This document shows, piece by piece, positions 33,891-43,417 of a DNA stretch of 51,361 bases; positions within the stretch are counted from its first letter, which is position 1, and every line of letters starts with the position of its first letter. A program made the position numbers and the translations under genes. The notes beneath the pieces are model-generated. The model was not told the origin of the DNA and ran no database searches. It was given only the letters and a program-made list of their open reading frames with translations. Source of the DNA: Acidobacteriaceae bacterium (GTDB lineage Bacteria > Acidobacteriota > Terriglobia > Terriglobales > Acidobacteriaceae); contig JASHNW010000094.1 of assembly GCA_030041435.1 (NCBI GenBank), forward strand, positions 1 to 51,361, read 5' to 3'.

Positions 33891-35378
33891 CTACGCCGTT
33901 ACGGGACGACTACGGCGAAGCATTTCGCGGAACAAATCCACGTACAGATCCCTCTGCCCCATGACAAACATCAGCAGCGCTCCATAGGTGGCGAACAGAA
34001 TGGCCAATTCACCTCCGAGTAACGCGATCGGCGGCAGCGCCCCATGAGTAGCATATCTGAACAGCCAAGCTGCCGCTCCCGCCGCCACAACGGCCGTCAG
34101 GGGTCTCCTGATGCAATCCCAATAATCGGCAAATGTGACTCCGGTGCCGTGCTTCGCCCATGCCACCAGTGGAATCCAGAGCACGAGCATCGCGGTTGAG
34201 TAGCCGATTGCTACCCCCACGGGTCCATGCCGGAGGCCCGCCAAGTCTCCCAGAATCACGGCGGGAGCAATGACAAGCGCGATCTTCAGACTCCGCTCGA
34301 CTCGCGCCATGGCACGCAGCAGGTAGGAGAGAGGATTCATGAGTGCGATGACCAGCATCGCAGGGGAAAGCAGCCGAAGGACCGGAGCCGCGCTCTGCCA
34401 TTTGGGGCCGAGCAGTTCGCCTACTATGTCGTGGGCAAAGAGGGCACAACTGAAAACCGCAGGCACAGTGACCGAAACCACGAGAGAGTGGGACTTCAAG
34501 TAGGATCTGCGAAGCCGCTGAGGATCATCCTGCAGGCGGGACAACATGGGGAATGCCACGGTCCCGACGGAGCTGGTTACCTGCTGGACGGGAAGGTTAA
34601 CCAGCTGGTATGCGCGGCCATAAATGCCCAGTAATGCCGGACCCCAGAGGCGTCCCAGTAAAATCTTCTCTGTGTTGTACGCGAAGTAAGTGACGATGCT
34701 GTTGAGTGTGACCGTTCCGCCGACCCGAACCATCGATTGGGAATCGGAGGTCCAGCGCGGTTTGCCAGGCAACCACGGCATGGCCAGCCAGACTCCGATT
34801 GCCGCAAAAAGAGCTAGGCTGATGTTCTGACAGATCAGAGACCAGTAGCCGAAGCCCATGACGGCCATGGCGATGGCAACCACGGTGCACAGCACCGAGG
34901 AGGTAATGTCAATTGTGGCGCTGGTGGTGAATCGCATCGATCGATCGAGCAATGCCCGATGCTGCACGGAAAGGCTGTTCAGCAGGAAGATGCTCGAAGA
35001 TGCCATGGTGATCCAGAACAGCCGCGAATCCTTATAGAAGAGCACCAGAAAATAGCTCGCTGCAGCAACGATCAAAGTGAGAACGATTCCCAGAGCAACG
35101 TTGATCCAGAAGAGCGTCGAGATCTGTTCGTGGGTGAGAGTCTCCCGGTTGACGGTGGCGAAGTTGAGGCCAGCGTCCTTGAGCAGACTTACCAGGTTTG
35201 TCAGGCTAAGGACCATGGCCTGCAGTCCGTAATCGGTGGGCGACAGCAAGCGGGCAAGGACTAACAATGTGCCGAGTTGCAGCACCGAACCAATGCCCTG
35301 GCTCAAGATGACGGCAACACCGCCACGAACGGACTTTTCTTTTAATCTGGCGGGGTCATGCCTGCGAGACAAAAGCAT
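33891..35378 (-). CDS. Wzx-type lipid-linked oligosaccharide flippase (MATE/MOP superfamily)
   Basis: About 495 residues with 12-14 membrane helices. The N-terminus KEKSVRGGVAVILSQGIGSV, LARLLSPTDYGLQAMV and the later TVTLNSIVTYFAYNTEKIL and YGRAYQLVNLPVQQV are characteristic of polysaccharide exporters of the WzxC/AmsL type. It would flip undecaprenyl-linked repeat units to the outer face of the inner membrane. The ATG at 35378 gives a normal N-terminus. A TTG at 35453 extends the frame by 25 residues without a ribosome site. Both are possible. Confidence 0.88.
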   Translation of the reverse strand: MLLSRRHDPARLKEKSVRGGVAVILSQGIGSVLQLGTLLVLARLLSPTDYGLQAMVLSLTNLVSLLKDAGLNFATVNRETLTHEQISTLFWINVALGIVLTLIVAAASYFLVLFYKDSRLFWITMASSSIFLLNSLSVQHRALLDRSMRFTTSATIDITSSVLCTVVAIAMAVMGFGYWSLICQNISLALFAAIGVWLAMPWLPGKPRWTSDSQSMVRVGGTVTLNSIVTYFAYNTEKILLGRLWGPALLGIYGRAYQLVNLPVQQVTSSVGTVAFPMLSRLQDDPQRLRRSYLKSHSLVVSVTVPAVFSCALFAHDIVGELLGPKWQSAAPVLRLLSPAMLVIALMNPLSYLLRAMARVERSLKIALVIAPAVILGDLAGLRHGPVGVAIGYSTAMLVLWIPLVAWAKHGTGVTFADYWDCIRRPLTAVVAAGAAAWLFRYATHGALPPIALLGGELAILFATYGALLMFVMGQRDLYVDLFREMLRRSRPVTA

Positions 35379-35516
35379 CTGCAATCGATCATGCGTTCGA
35401 GGCACGGCACCCGCGTTGAGTACCTCTTCGGAATGATGTTGGGCGTCTGGCAAGGAAGAGTCCTGCTCACAATCGGTGTGAGGTGCAGGGGAAGACGGGT
35501 TGGAATCTGCCAGGGG

Positions 35517-36305
35517 CTAATTCGTCTTTCTGGCAACGACGACGCGGTACTGGCCAAGCCCAGCCCGCTCCTTGAGCCGCCGGAAGGCTGCGGAGCCGCT
35601 CCGTCCGAGCGCGCGGTTCAGGCGCCAGGAGTTGATGAAGCGAAGGATTCCGCGGTTCCCCCGCGGCATGATTGTATAGGAACGCTCTAGCTTCAAACCG
35701 GCCTGCTCGATCAGGGCATGCAATTCCCGCCGTGTGAGCCAATGACTCACGGGACCGTTCTGCACGCGGCCCCCGTCGGCGCGACGAATGCGATTGTACA
35801 CAAAGGGATTCACCGTAGTTATAAGAAGGTGACCGCCGTGGCGCACGGATTGGGCCATTTTTCGCAGTACGAGCGCCTGATCGCGAAAGCAGGAGACGGC
35901 ATCGACACAGAGCACCACATCAAACGGTTCTGCGGCCAGGGGCCATTCGTGGAAGTCTGCCGCTTCATAGGTCGGTTCGCGGACGCCGGGAGCTAACGCG
36001 AGCGAATGGGCCTTTTTGCAGGCAATGTCAATCGCCGCGGCAGAGAGGTCGAGGCCGTGATAGCTCGAGAAGCTCAGGCGGCGCGACAGAGTTCCCGTAC
36101 CGCATGCCACCTCAAGGACCCGGCATCTGCTGCCCTTTCTGACCTCCTGAACGAGGCCATTCACATGGCCAAAGAGCTCTGTCGACGTTTCGTCGCGGCC
36201 GTCTTCGGCGCGGAAGGAGCCGTTCCAGAGATCCCACCAACTCCGCTCTTCCATCTCCCAGGACCGTTCGATAAACACAGGTGTGGTTGGCATGTCAGTA
36301 TTCAT
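35517..36305 (-). CDS. Class I SAM-dependent methyltransferase
   Basis: 262 residues. The SAM-binding motif LEVACGTGTLSRRL lies at about residues 64-77, followed by GLDLSAAAIDIA and EPFDVVLCVDAVSCF (motif post-I/II). The fold is UbiE/Methyltransf_11-like. In this setting it probably O-methylates a sugar of the polysaccharide. The C-terminal 40 residues (RFINSWRLNRALGR) are basic. Substrate unknown. Confidence 0.85.
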   Translation of the reverse strand: MNTDMPTTPVFIERSWEMEERSWWDLWNGSFRAEDGRDETSTELFGHVNGLVQEVRKGSRCRVLEVACGTGTLSRRLSFSSYHGLDLSAAAIDIACKKAHSLALAPGVREPTYEAADFHEWPLAAEPFDVVLCVDAVSCFRDQALVLRKMAQSVRHGGHLLITTVNPFVYNRIRRADGGRVQNGPVSHWLTRRELHALIEQAGLKLERSYTIMPRGNRGILRFINSWRLNRALGRSGSAAFRRLKERAGLGQYRVVVARKTN

Positions 36306-36586
36306 TCAGTTCTATGAGGTTTCTGGTTCCATAACTGGCGAGCGCGCCGCTGAGGTCAGGCGTCATCTTCTCAGCGCAACGATCTTGTGCCCCCAATCAA
36401 TTGGGGCCTGTCGATCCGATAATAGGATTGTCGAGGCTCAGAGAACACCTCGATACCACCGTCGTCATCTTCAGAAAGGCAGTCGATATAGTCCCGAAAC
36501 ACGTTCGCATGCGAGCTTCGAGCGTTCTCAACTGATGCTGTCTGTGTCTCATGAGACTGCGCGAAGCCATCACACTGTCCAAGCCT
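36306..36586. other. Intergenic spacer
   Basis: 281 bp between the acyltransferase gene and the methyltransferase gene. No gene or clear promoter was seen. Confidence 0.3.
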
Positions 36587-37822
36587 TCAGGAGACAGCAG
36601 GTGCGGGGCGTTTTGTTAATGAGGCCCCAACGGCGAGCTGTGGTTCAGGCATTGAATAACGAAATGTGGCACGCGACCATGCGATCAGCGGACGCTCCAG
36701 CACCTTCCACGACAGGATGGCGAGGGCCACGGTGGTGATCGCCGCGCAAACCGTAATAAAAACCGATAGCGAATCATTGATCCCCGGATCGGCTCCGCGG
36801 ACCGCCCCGTGCCACAGGAAACTCACACCGGCGTGAAACAGATAGATCGCATATGAGATAGTTCCCACTTTCATGAGGGGGCGCCAGCGAAACACCCGAA
36901 TTTCCGCATGCCCGGGATTCACCACAACCAGGAGCAGCAGGGTTGCGTAGAGAGCTCCCAGGACGCTGAACTCCGCTCCCATGAATGCCGGACTCGCGTA
37001 AGGCAACTTGGTAAGAAGGCAGGCTCCGAAACTGAACAGAGCCAATGACCAATACAAATACTTCCGGTGAGACGCCAGCCAGCACCACGCCCTCTCGTCG
37101 CGAACGGCGATCGCGGTCAGCACGCCGAAGCCAAGGGCATCGGCGCGGCACGGAAGCAGGGTATAAGGAGCGAGGGTTCCGGCGCCGACGCGCAGCAGAA
37201 GCATACGGAGCAGCGGTGCGATCAAGAAGCAGGTGCAAACGAGTCGCAGCAATCCGGCAGTTGTCAGGCTTCTAACTGCCACGGGAAGCAGTAAATAGAA
37301 TTGTTCCTCAACGGCCAGCGACCAGGTGATGCCGAGCCACGTCGCTCCTGTAGTTCCGTGCAGAGCCATTTCACCATTCTGCAAAAACAGCGGATACGAC
37401 CACACAGGCACGCTGGAATTAAAAAGCGTGTGAAGCACCATCGAATTGACAGGCACGCGAGCATGAGGTGTTGCGGATAAATGCAATCCAAGTAGGAAAA
37501 TGCCGAACCATAGGAAATACAAAGGAAATATGCGGCATATTCGACGCGCGTAGAAGGCCTGATAATAGTTGAGACTCTCCTTCGCGTCGATCAGTATTCC
37601 TCCAATGAGGAACCCGGACAGAACAAAAAACAAATCGACACCGCTCCACGCAAGGCGAAAGGGCACGCACATCCAGGATTCCCACCGCGCAAGATGTACG
37701 CTCGATGCATCTCTGATGTAATGCTCAATCAGAACGAGGAGGATCGCCAGACCTCTTAAGCCATCCAGCTCCTGAATGCGACTGCACAGACGGGGATTAC
37801 ACCACAGTTTTCGAGACAGCAT
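36587..37822 (-). CDS. Acyltransferase 3 family membrane protein (OafA-like O-acetyltransferase)
   Basis: 411 residues with about ten membrane helices. ELDGLRGLAILLVLIEH has the catalytic His near residue 34, FFVLSGFLIGGIL is the usual second motif and FYARRICRIFPLYFLW the third. ITWSLAVEEQFYLLLP, with its Glu-Glu, is also preserved. Such enzymes transfer acetyl groups from acetyl-CoA to sugar hydroxyls on the outer face of the membrane. It would decorate the polysaccharide. Length is normal for the single-domain form. Confidence 0.9.
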   Translation of the reverse strand: MLSRKLWCNPRLCSRIQELDGLRGLAILLVLIEHYIRDASSVHLARWESWMCVPFRLAWSGVDLFFVLSGFLIGGILIDAKESLNYYQAFYARRICRIFPLYFLWFGIFLLGLHLSATPHARVPVNSMVLHTLFNSSVPVWSYPLFLQNGEMALHGTTGATWLGITWSLAVEEQFYLLLPVAVRSLTTAGLLRLVCTCFLIAPLLRMLLLRVGAGTLAPYTLLPCRADALGFGVLTAIAVRDERAWCWLASHRKYLYWSLALFSFGACLLTKLPYASPAFMGAEFSVLGALYATLLLLVVVNPGHAEIRVFRWRPLMKVGTISYAIYLFHAGVSFLWHGAVRGADPGINDSLSVFITVCAAITTVALAILSWKVLERPLIAWSRATFRYSMPEPQLAVGASLTKRPAPAVS

Positions 37823-37998
37823 CAGTATTCAAATCCTCGGCTCATGAAGTGTGCAGAAGTGAGGATGAATTCCCTTTCGACGCGCACCAGTGGGAACCCG
37901 ACGCTGCGCCAGATGAACCGTGAAGAGAGCGACAACAACTGCACATCCTACGCGGGTGGCGGGTGGAGCGCCAGTTCCGCCACCGATCGCCCTGATGC

Positions 37999-39351
37999 TC
38001 AGGCGTAGGTGCGATTTACCGGCTTTACTGGACAACCGACGAGGTATTTATCAACTCCGTCTTCGAGAGATCTCGCATACACGTTGAGTGCGCGATCCAC
38101 GACCTCGATTGTCCGGTCGACATCCTCGTCAGTATGCGAGAAGCTGACCACAAAAGAAGGAGCCAGGACTCTGCCCCGTATCAATTCCTGCAGAAACAGG
38201 GTACGAAAAGCCTGCGACGGGGTACCGTCCCGATCTTTCGTGCGGTAGATCAAATTACAGGGTCTTCCGGCCAGTTCGAAATGTTTGGCGATCCGATGGC
38301 GTGCCAAGGACTCCTCAATGCCAGCACGAAGGCGCTCTCCCTGTGTCCAAAGCGAGTCGATAACCGGTTCCTCGCGGTAGATGCGGAGCGTTTTCAGAGA
38401 CGCCGCCAGAGCATGGGTTTCGGCGCCATGAGTGGTGGAGAGCAGAAAGACGCGCGGCTGATCGTGGTCTAGGCCGCCGAGCCGCATGATGTCGCGCTTG
38501 CCCATCAATGCCGCGATGGCAAAGCCGTTCCCGAGTGCCTTGCCGAAGGTGGAGAGATGGGGAACGACCCCATGGAACTTCTGCGCGCCTCCGAGGTGCC
38601 AGCGGAAGCCGGTGATCATCTCATCGAAGATGAGGACGCTACCGTTCTGTTCGCATAGCTGCTTCACCTGGTAAAGGAAGTTCGGGGCGGGAGGGGTGAT
38701 TGCCTCCGCTTCAAACAGCACGCAGGCGATCTGACCGGGATGGCGGTCAAACAGCTCTCGGAGGGAATGGAGATCGTTGTAGCCGAATTTCAGCGTCATT
38801 TCGGTAATGGCGCGGGGGATGCCGGCGTTCATCGCAGTCGTGCCGATGAACCAGTCATCGGTAGAAAAGAAGGGCTGATCGCGGCAAATCGCGATCAGGT
38901 CGCGCCCAGTATAGGCACGGGCCAGTTTGACAGCGGCAGTGGTTACGTCAGAACCGTTCTTGGCGAACTTCACCATGTCCGCGCCGTCGATGATTTCCAG
39001 CATGGCTTCGGCGAGTTCGACTTCAATTGCAGCCGGCCTGTTGAAGTTGGCGCCGAGCTGCATTTGGCGATAGGCGGCTTCCACGACGGGCTCATATGCA
39101 TGTCCAAGCGTGACGGAGCGCAGTCCCATGCCGTACTCAATGAATTCGTTCCCATCCAGGTCCCAGACATGACAGCCCTTGCCGCGAACGATGAAGCCCG
39201 GCGCCTGCTCAGGAAACTGGTCGTCGCCCTTGGCGTAGGTGTGTGCGCCCCCGGGGATCAATGTGTGAGCCCTAGGCTGAAGAGTCCGGGACCGAGAAAA
39301 ATCCAAGGTGCTGGAAACAGGAGCAGCCGTAAGATTGAGAACGCTCGTCAT
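37999..39351 (-). CDS. Class III PLP aminotransferase (glutamate-1-semialdehyde aminomutase-like)
   Basis: 450 residues from ATG 39351. The frame extends to 39384, but that would overlap the PIG-L gene end. The PLP lysine lies in STFGKALGNGFA, preceded by LIFDEMITGFRW with the cofactor-binding Asp. The GGAHTYAKGDDQFPE entry and GLRSVTLGHAYEPV are typical of the GSAM branch. In polysaccharide and secondary metabolism loci, such enzymes aminate a keto-sugar or a small keto acid. True haem-pathway function is unlikely in this neighbourhood. The gene follows the deacetylase by 19 bp. Confidence 0.87.
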   Translation of the reverse strand: MTSVLNLTAAPVSSTLDFSRSRTLQPRAHTLIPGGAHTYAKGDDQFPEQAPGFIVRGKGCHVWDLDGNEFIEYGMGLRSVTLGHAYEPVVEAAYRQMQLGANFNRPAAIEVELAEAMLEIIDGADMVKFAKNGSDVTTAAVKLARAYTGRDLIAICRDQPFFSTDDWFIGTTAMNAGIPRAITEMTLKFGYNDLHSLRELFDRHPGQIACVLFEAEAITPPAPNFLYQVKQLCEQNGSVLIFDEMITGFRWHLGGAQKFHGVVPHLSTFGKALGNGFAIAALMGKRDIMRLGGLDHDQPRVFLLSTTHGAETHALAASLKTLRIYREEPVIDSLWTQGERLRAGIEESLARHRIAKHFELAGRPCNLIYRTKDRDGTPSQAFRTLFLQELIRGRVLAPSFVVSFSHTDEDVDRTIEVVDRALNVYARSLEDGVDKYLVGCPVKPVNRTYA

Positions 39352-39370
39352 TTCGCTTCTCTTTTCTGGA

Positions 39371-40033
39371 TCAGGCATCGGCACTAAGAGTCAGTTTGCG
39401 CGCATAGAACGCTTCGGCATAACCGCTGGCGGAATTCGATTCCATACCGCGGATCCTCATCAACCCCAGGAAAGTCTCGCGCGCGAACCATGGCTTTGCC
39501 CTCTGGGACTCGAATGCCGCAAACAAATGATCAACCTTTCCGAGGTAAGACGATGGCTCCAGAGGCACGAAGAAATTCGGTCGGCCCAGGTCTCCGTCGA
39601 ACTTCGGAATCTCATATTCCAGGATCAGGTGGTTCCTGAAGGTGTTCCAGGTGAGCTCCGAAATCAGACGGTGATCCTGGTGTGCATCGCCCTGCCAGTG
39701 AGTGAAAATCAGATCCGGGTCTACGCGTATCCTGATCTCCTCAAAGCTTTCTTTCACCGCCCCTCCGCTATAAGGCAGAAAGCCATCCAGGAAATCCTCA
39801 ACGGAGACCTCTGCTTCGGAGTCCTGCGTAAAAAGCGCAGCGGCTTTTCGCGCTTCGTCGGCACGCGTAGCCGATGCACTGAATACGACCCAGTGGAACT
39901 TCGCTGCGAGTCCGGCCCGCCTCAACTCCAGGAGGGTGCCACCGCAACCGATCTCGATATCATCGGAATGCGCGCCCAGACAGAGAATTGTGAGAGGGGC
40001 CGTGCGCCCGCGTCCCAGGTTCAGACCTATCAT
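39371..40033 (-). CDS. PIG-L family N-deacetylase
   Basis: 220 residues from ATG 40033, whose ATGA overlaps the stop of the nucleotidyltransferase. Zinc-site motifs are clear: AHSDDIE at 21-27 and HQDH at 118-121. Family members remove acetyl or acyl groups from N-acetylglucosamine-type compounds such as GlcNAc-inositol or diacetylchitobiose. Coupling with the nucleotidyltransferase suggests a deacetylated amino sugar in the polymer, which the aminotransferase or an acyltransferase could then modify. An upstream extension to 40072 is not needed. Confidence 0.88.
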   Translation of the reverse strand: MIGLNLGRGRTAPLTILCLGAHSDDIEIGCGGTLLELRRAGLAAKFHWVVFSASATRADEARKAAALFTQDSEAEVSVEDFLDGFLPYSGGAVKESFEEIRIRVDPDLIFTHWQGDAHQDHRLISELTWNTFRNHLILEYEIPKFDGDLGRPNFFVPLEPSSYLGKVDHLFAAFESQRAKPWFARETFLGLMRIRGMESNSASGYAEAFYARKLTLSADA

Positions 40034-40833
40034 GCGGTAACTCGCGCCATGCACCCATTCTTCCACACGCACCAGGGTGCCGCGCCCGTGGCTTCCAGTT
40101 CATCGAGGATTTGTTTGTCCTTAAAGGTGTCCATGCACTGCCAGAATCCCTGGTAACGGCGGGAGCGGACCTTTCCCTCCGCGATCATGCGCTGCATCGG
40201 CTCGTAAACAAACTCCTCGCCGGGCCTCAGGTAGCGGAACACGTCTTTCCTCAGCACGAAATAGCCTCCATTCACCCATATGTTGGAGTCTTTCATGCAA
40301 CGGATTGCCCGTACGGAATTGTCTTCTCCGAGCTCCACGGTATCCAAGCTGCTCGAGCGAGGCTGAACGGAAAGAAAAGACACGTAGCTGTTGCAGCGCG
40401 AACAATCATCGATCATCTGCGAAAGCGGAAAATCGGTCAGGCCGTCGCTGTAGTTAGCCAGAAACAGATCCTCTCCCTGTACATATGGCTCGATGAGTCG
40501 CAATCGATCGCCGATTGTTGACCGTAACCCGGTATCGACAAAGGTTATGCTCCAGTCGTCGATATCGCGCTGCATGAACTCAAGCCGCCGGCCACCCTGA
40601 GAGAACACGAAATCGTTGGAAACCGACTCCTCGTACTCGAGGAAATAGTTCTTGATGACATTCCCCTTGTAGCCGAGACAGATGATAAAGTCCTTGTGGC
40701 CGAAATGAGCGTAGTACTTCATGACATGCCATAGGACGGGACGAGAGCCGATGGTGACCATCGGCTTAGGCACGTCCTCTGAGTACCCGCGAAGCCTCAT
40801 TCCAGCACCACCACAAAACAGCACGACTTTCAT
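40030..40833 (-). CDS. Sugar-1-phosphate nucleotidyltransferase (glucose-1-phosphate cytidylyltransferase-like)
   Basis: 267 residues. The nucleotide-binding GGAGMRLRGYSEDVPKPM lies at residues 8-25; the usual Thr after the glycines is Met, as in some cytidylyltransferases. GHKDFIICLGYKGNVIKNYF and NYSDGLTDF (metal Asp) resemble RfbF-type enzymes that make CDP-glucose. WVNGGYFVLRKDVFRYL and FWQCMDTFKDK are also of this type. Product could be CDP- or another NDP-sugar, which the C-methyltransferase at 41975-43246 could use. The class is clear, the exact nucleotide is inferred. Confidence 0.85.
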   Translation of the reverse strand: MKVVLFCGGAGMRLRGYSEDVPKPMVTIGSRPVLWHVMKYYAHFGHKDFIICLGYKGNVIKNYFLEYEESVSNDFVFSQGGRRLEFMQRDIDDWSITFVDTGLRSTIGDRLRLIEPYVQGEDLFLANYSDGLTDFPLSQMIDDCSRCNSYVSFLSVQPRSSSLDTVELGEDNSVRAIRCMKDSNIWVNGGYFVLRKDVFRYLRPGEEFVYEPMQRMIAEGKVRSRRYQGFWQCMDTFKDKQILDELEATGAAPWCVWKNGCMARVTA

Positions 40834-40994
40834 TACTCACCTCGGAAAACAGCACGATGAACTGCTGCCAGCGGAACCGTCCGGCCGAAAGGTAAACGCC
40901 CTCTATGCGACGACAGACGCGCCACTCGTGCCGGCGTGACAATAGCGACGAAACGTCCGTACCGACAGCGCAAATTGAAATCAGCGGCGGAGAC

Positions 40995-41894
40995 CTATGA
41001 GACCAGTTCTACTGCACCGGCTCTGTCTCGATAGCGGGCAATTACCGTCTCCGGAAGATGGCTGAAATCGCTTCCGCGGAGATAATCGCCGATAGTGCTT
41101 CCGGTGCAGGCTGAGTCGAGGTTGGGGGAACCCGTCTCACTCAGCAAGTCATCGAGGTGCACCGTACGAAAATCGATGCTGTATCGGATCACGTTCGAGG
41201 TATTCGGTACAGTCGAATGCAGCTGCGCCGCCGAGAACATAAAAGCACCACCAACTTCGCAGACGAATCGAATCTGGGGATCCAGATCAAGTGGTTCTTC
41301 TGCGTGTGGCTGGACACGGGTGTCGGTATGGACATGCTTCGCCGCATTGAAGCGGCTCTCTTCATTCCACTTCTGATAGTTGTAACCGCCTGAACCGTTC
41401 CGCACGGCGCGATCGAAGTAATGAGGATGCAGAGCCATGCAGTTCTCGCTATTAAGTTCGTAAACCGGCATCCACCAGTTAATCTGCGAGAAAGGTGCTG
41501 AATACCACGTGTCGCGGTGCGGATGAAATGCATACGCAATTCCCGATTTCAGATAATCGCCTGGATAAGCTGTTCGCAATCGAGGGACATCGAAAAACGT
41601 GGCTTCCAGGTCGCAGCCGGCTTCCGCCAGTAGCTCCTGTATGTACTGTTTTGCGCGTGGGTGGTGAATGAACTTAGGTTTCAGCGCGGCGAGAACCCCA
41701 GCACAACTTTCTGCTGTCAGGTTCTCATGAACGCGCAGGGGATCGACCCCCGGAAATGCTTCTTCGATCAGTTCCTGCGCGAGACGGCAGAGCCGCAGCG
41801 CAGCCGGAACTGGAAAGCGGACAAAAATCGACCCGCGATAGAGCTCCCGCCGCCGCATATCATCGCCCATCTTGGAATCGACAAAGATATTCAC
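40995..41894 (-). CDS. Fe(II)/2-oxoglutarate dioxygenase-like (phytanoyl-CoA dioxygenase fold) protein
   Basis: 299 residues from GTG 41894, which has a perfect AGGAGG with 6-nt spacing; the frame to 41927 is an extension without a site. The iron ligands are likely His126 and Asp128 (HPHRDTW) and His226 (AAQLHSTVPN), with Arg238 in IRYSIDFR binding 2-oxoglutarate. Such enzymes hydroxylate or otherwise oxidise small molecules, sugars or lipids. Here it lies beside sugar nucleotide genes, so a sugar or sugar-linked acyl group is a possible substrate. Overall similarity to known dioxygenases is modest, hence the caution. Confidence 0.7.
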   Translation of the reverse strand: MNIFVDSKMGDDMRRRELYRGSIFVRFPVPAALRLCRLAQELIEEAFPGVDPLRVHENLTAESCAGVLAALKPKFIHHPRAKQYIQELLAEAGCDLEATFFDVPRLRTAYPGDYLKSGIAYAFHPHRDTWYSAPFSQINWWMPVYELNSENCMALHPHYFDRAVRNGSGGYNYQKWNEESRFNAAKHVHTDTRVQPHAEEPLDLDPQIRFVCEVGGAFMFSAAQLHSTVPNTSNVIRYSIDFRTVHLDDLLSETGSPNLDSACTGSTIGDYLRGSDFSHLPETVIARYRDRAGAVELVS

Positions 41895-41974
41895 CGAAGT
41901 CCTCCTGAATGCCGTTGTAGTCTGCAACTATCAGAGTGCGCGTTGAGGAACAAGCGAAGAAAGGGCCCAGACCC

Positions 41975-43246
41975 TCAGTAGACCGCAACTCGCGGAATGG
42001 GCACCACGAACCGGCCGCCCCACTCGCGGATGTACTGCAGTTGCTGCATGATTTCGTCCTTCAGATTCCAGGGAAGTATAAGGACATAGTCTGGCTTCGT
42101 TTCGCGAATGCGGTCCGGATGGTGGATCGGTATGCGGTTGCCGGGCAGGTGACGACCCTGTTTGTAAGTGCTGCGATCCACGGTGTATTGGATCAGGTCC
42201 CTGCCGACCCCGCAGTAATGAAGGAGCGTTGCGCTCTTGCCCGGAGCTCCATATCCGACTATCGATTTGCCCTGTTTGGAGGCATTTAGAAGGAACTCGA
42301 CGAACTCAAATTTCGTCTGTCTTACCTGCAGGGCGAAGCCTTGATAACTCTCGATCGTATCTAGCCCGGCGGCAACTTCATCCTGCATGACCTTGCGCAA
42401 AGCGGGCGTTGGGGAGTTAGCCTGGCTGGTTGCGCGGCACGCGAATATGCGGAGAGAGCCCCCATGGGATTTCAGCTCTTCAACATCGAACACCCGCAGT
42501 CCGTGCGCTGCCATGATCTTTATCGTGCTGATGAGAGAAAAATAGGAAAAATGTTCGTGGTAAATCGTGTCGAATTCATTCAGTTCGATCAACCGAAGAA
42601 GGTGCGGGAATTCAACAGTGAGAACGCCTTCCGGTTTGAGCAGGATACTTAGACCCTCGACGAAGTCGTTGAGGTCCGGGACCTGCGCGAGCACGTTGTT
42701 GCCGATGAGAAGATCGGCAGTGCGGCCTGCGGCGGCTAACTCGTTTGCAACTTCCGTTCCAAAAAAGCGCACCAGCGTGGGAACTCCCTTTTCGACTGCT
42801 GCTCTCGCGACGTTAGCGGCGGGCTCAATGCCGAGTACGGGGATGCGCGCGTGCACAAAATATTGCAGCAGATATCCATCGTTGCTGGCGACCTCAGCGA
42901 CAAAGCTCCGCTCGTCAAGGCCGAGGCGGGCCGTCATCTCTTTGCAGTATCTCTCACAATGGCGAAGCCAGGAATCGGAGAAGGAGGCAAAGTAGGGGTA
43001 GTCCGTGAAAATATTCTCCGGACGCTCGTACTCTTCGAGTTGCACAAGCCAGCACTGTTCACAGACATAAACATGAAGCGGATAATACATCTCTCCAGAA
43101 TTCAGATCGGCAGAGGATGGATAGGTCTCACACAGAGGAGACATACCGAGGTCTACGAACGTTCGGGACAGGCCTGCGCCGCAAAAGCGGCATGAGCGAG
43201 TTGTGGATGATACATCGACTTCGTGAATTTCGGTAATAGATGTCAT
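41975..43246 (-). CDS. Sugar C-methyltransferase (TylC3/NovU-type, zinc-binding)
   Basis: 423 residues with three parts: an N-terminal zinc-binding region (CRFCG at 19-23 and VCEQC at 61-65), a SAM-binding core (EVASNDGYLLQYF, GIEPAANVARAA) and a C-terminal NAD-like domain (GYGAPGKSATLLHY, DYVLILPWNL). This is the order of C-methyltransferases acting on NDP-keto-deoxyhexoses. The catalytic Tyr/His region YHEHFSYFS is intact. It would install a branched methyl group on a sugar nucleotide made by the nucleotidyltransferase two genes downstream. No dedicated 4,6-dehydratase is in the window. Confidence 0.9.
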   Translation of the reverse strand: MTSITEIHEVDVSSTTRSCRFCGAGLSRTFVDLGMSPLCETYPSSADLNSGEMYYPLHVYVCEQCWLVQLEEYERPENIFTDYPYFASFSDSWLRHCERYCKEMTARLGLDERSFVAEVASNDGYLLQYFVHARIPVLGIEPAANVARAAVEKGVPTLVRFFGTEVANELAAAGRTADLLIGNNVLAQVPDLNDFVEGLSILLKPEGVLTVEFPHLLRLIELNEFDTIYHEHFSYFSLISTIKIMAAHGLRVFDVEELKSHGGSLRIFACRATSQANSPTPALRKVMQDEVAAGLDTIESYQGFALQVRQTKFEFVEFLLNASKQGKSIVGYGAPGKSATLLHYCGVGRDLIQYTVDRSTYKQGRHLPGNRIPIHHPDRIRETKPDYVLILPWNLKDEIMQQLQYIREWGGRFVVPIPRVAVY

Positions 43247-43400
43247 GCTGTTTCAGCCGTTAAGTTCGGGTCATCCAGGGTGAATTCGCAGACCAGACAG
43301 CGTAAAATGGCATCGGACTGGGCAGTACCACCATGTGATCCCATATAGGTGCTGCTGGATGGAGTGGCGTAGTTCCTATGCGGGATGTCTGCTCAGAGAG

Positions 43401-43415
43401 CGGGGCGAAGCCCCG
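43401..43415 (-). terminator. GC-rich hairpin after the M28-like gene
   Basis: CGGGGC and GCCCCG pair around three bases, directly after the stop codon (43420-43418) of the minus-strand gene. There is no T-run after it, so factor-independent termination would be weak. It may be an RNA-stabilising hairpin or a short dispersed palindrome. Confidence 0.3.
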
Positions 43416-43417
43416 AC

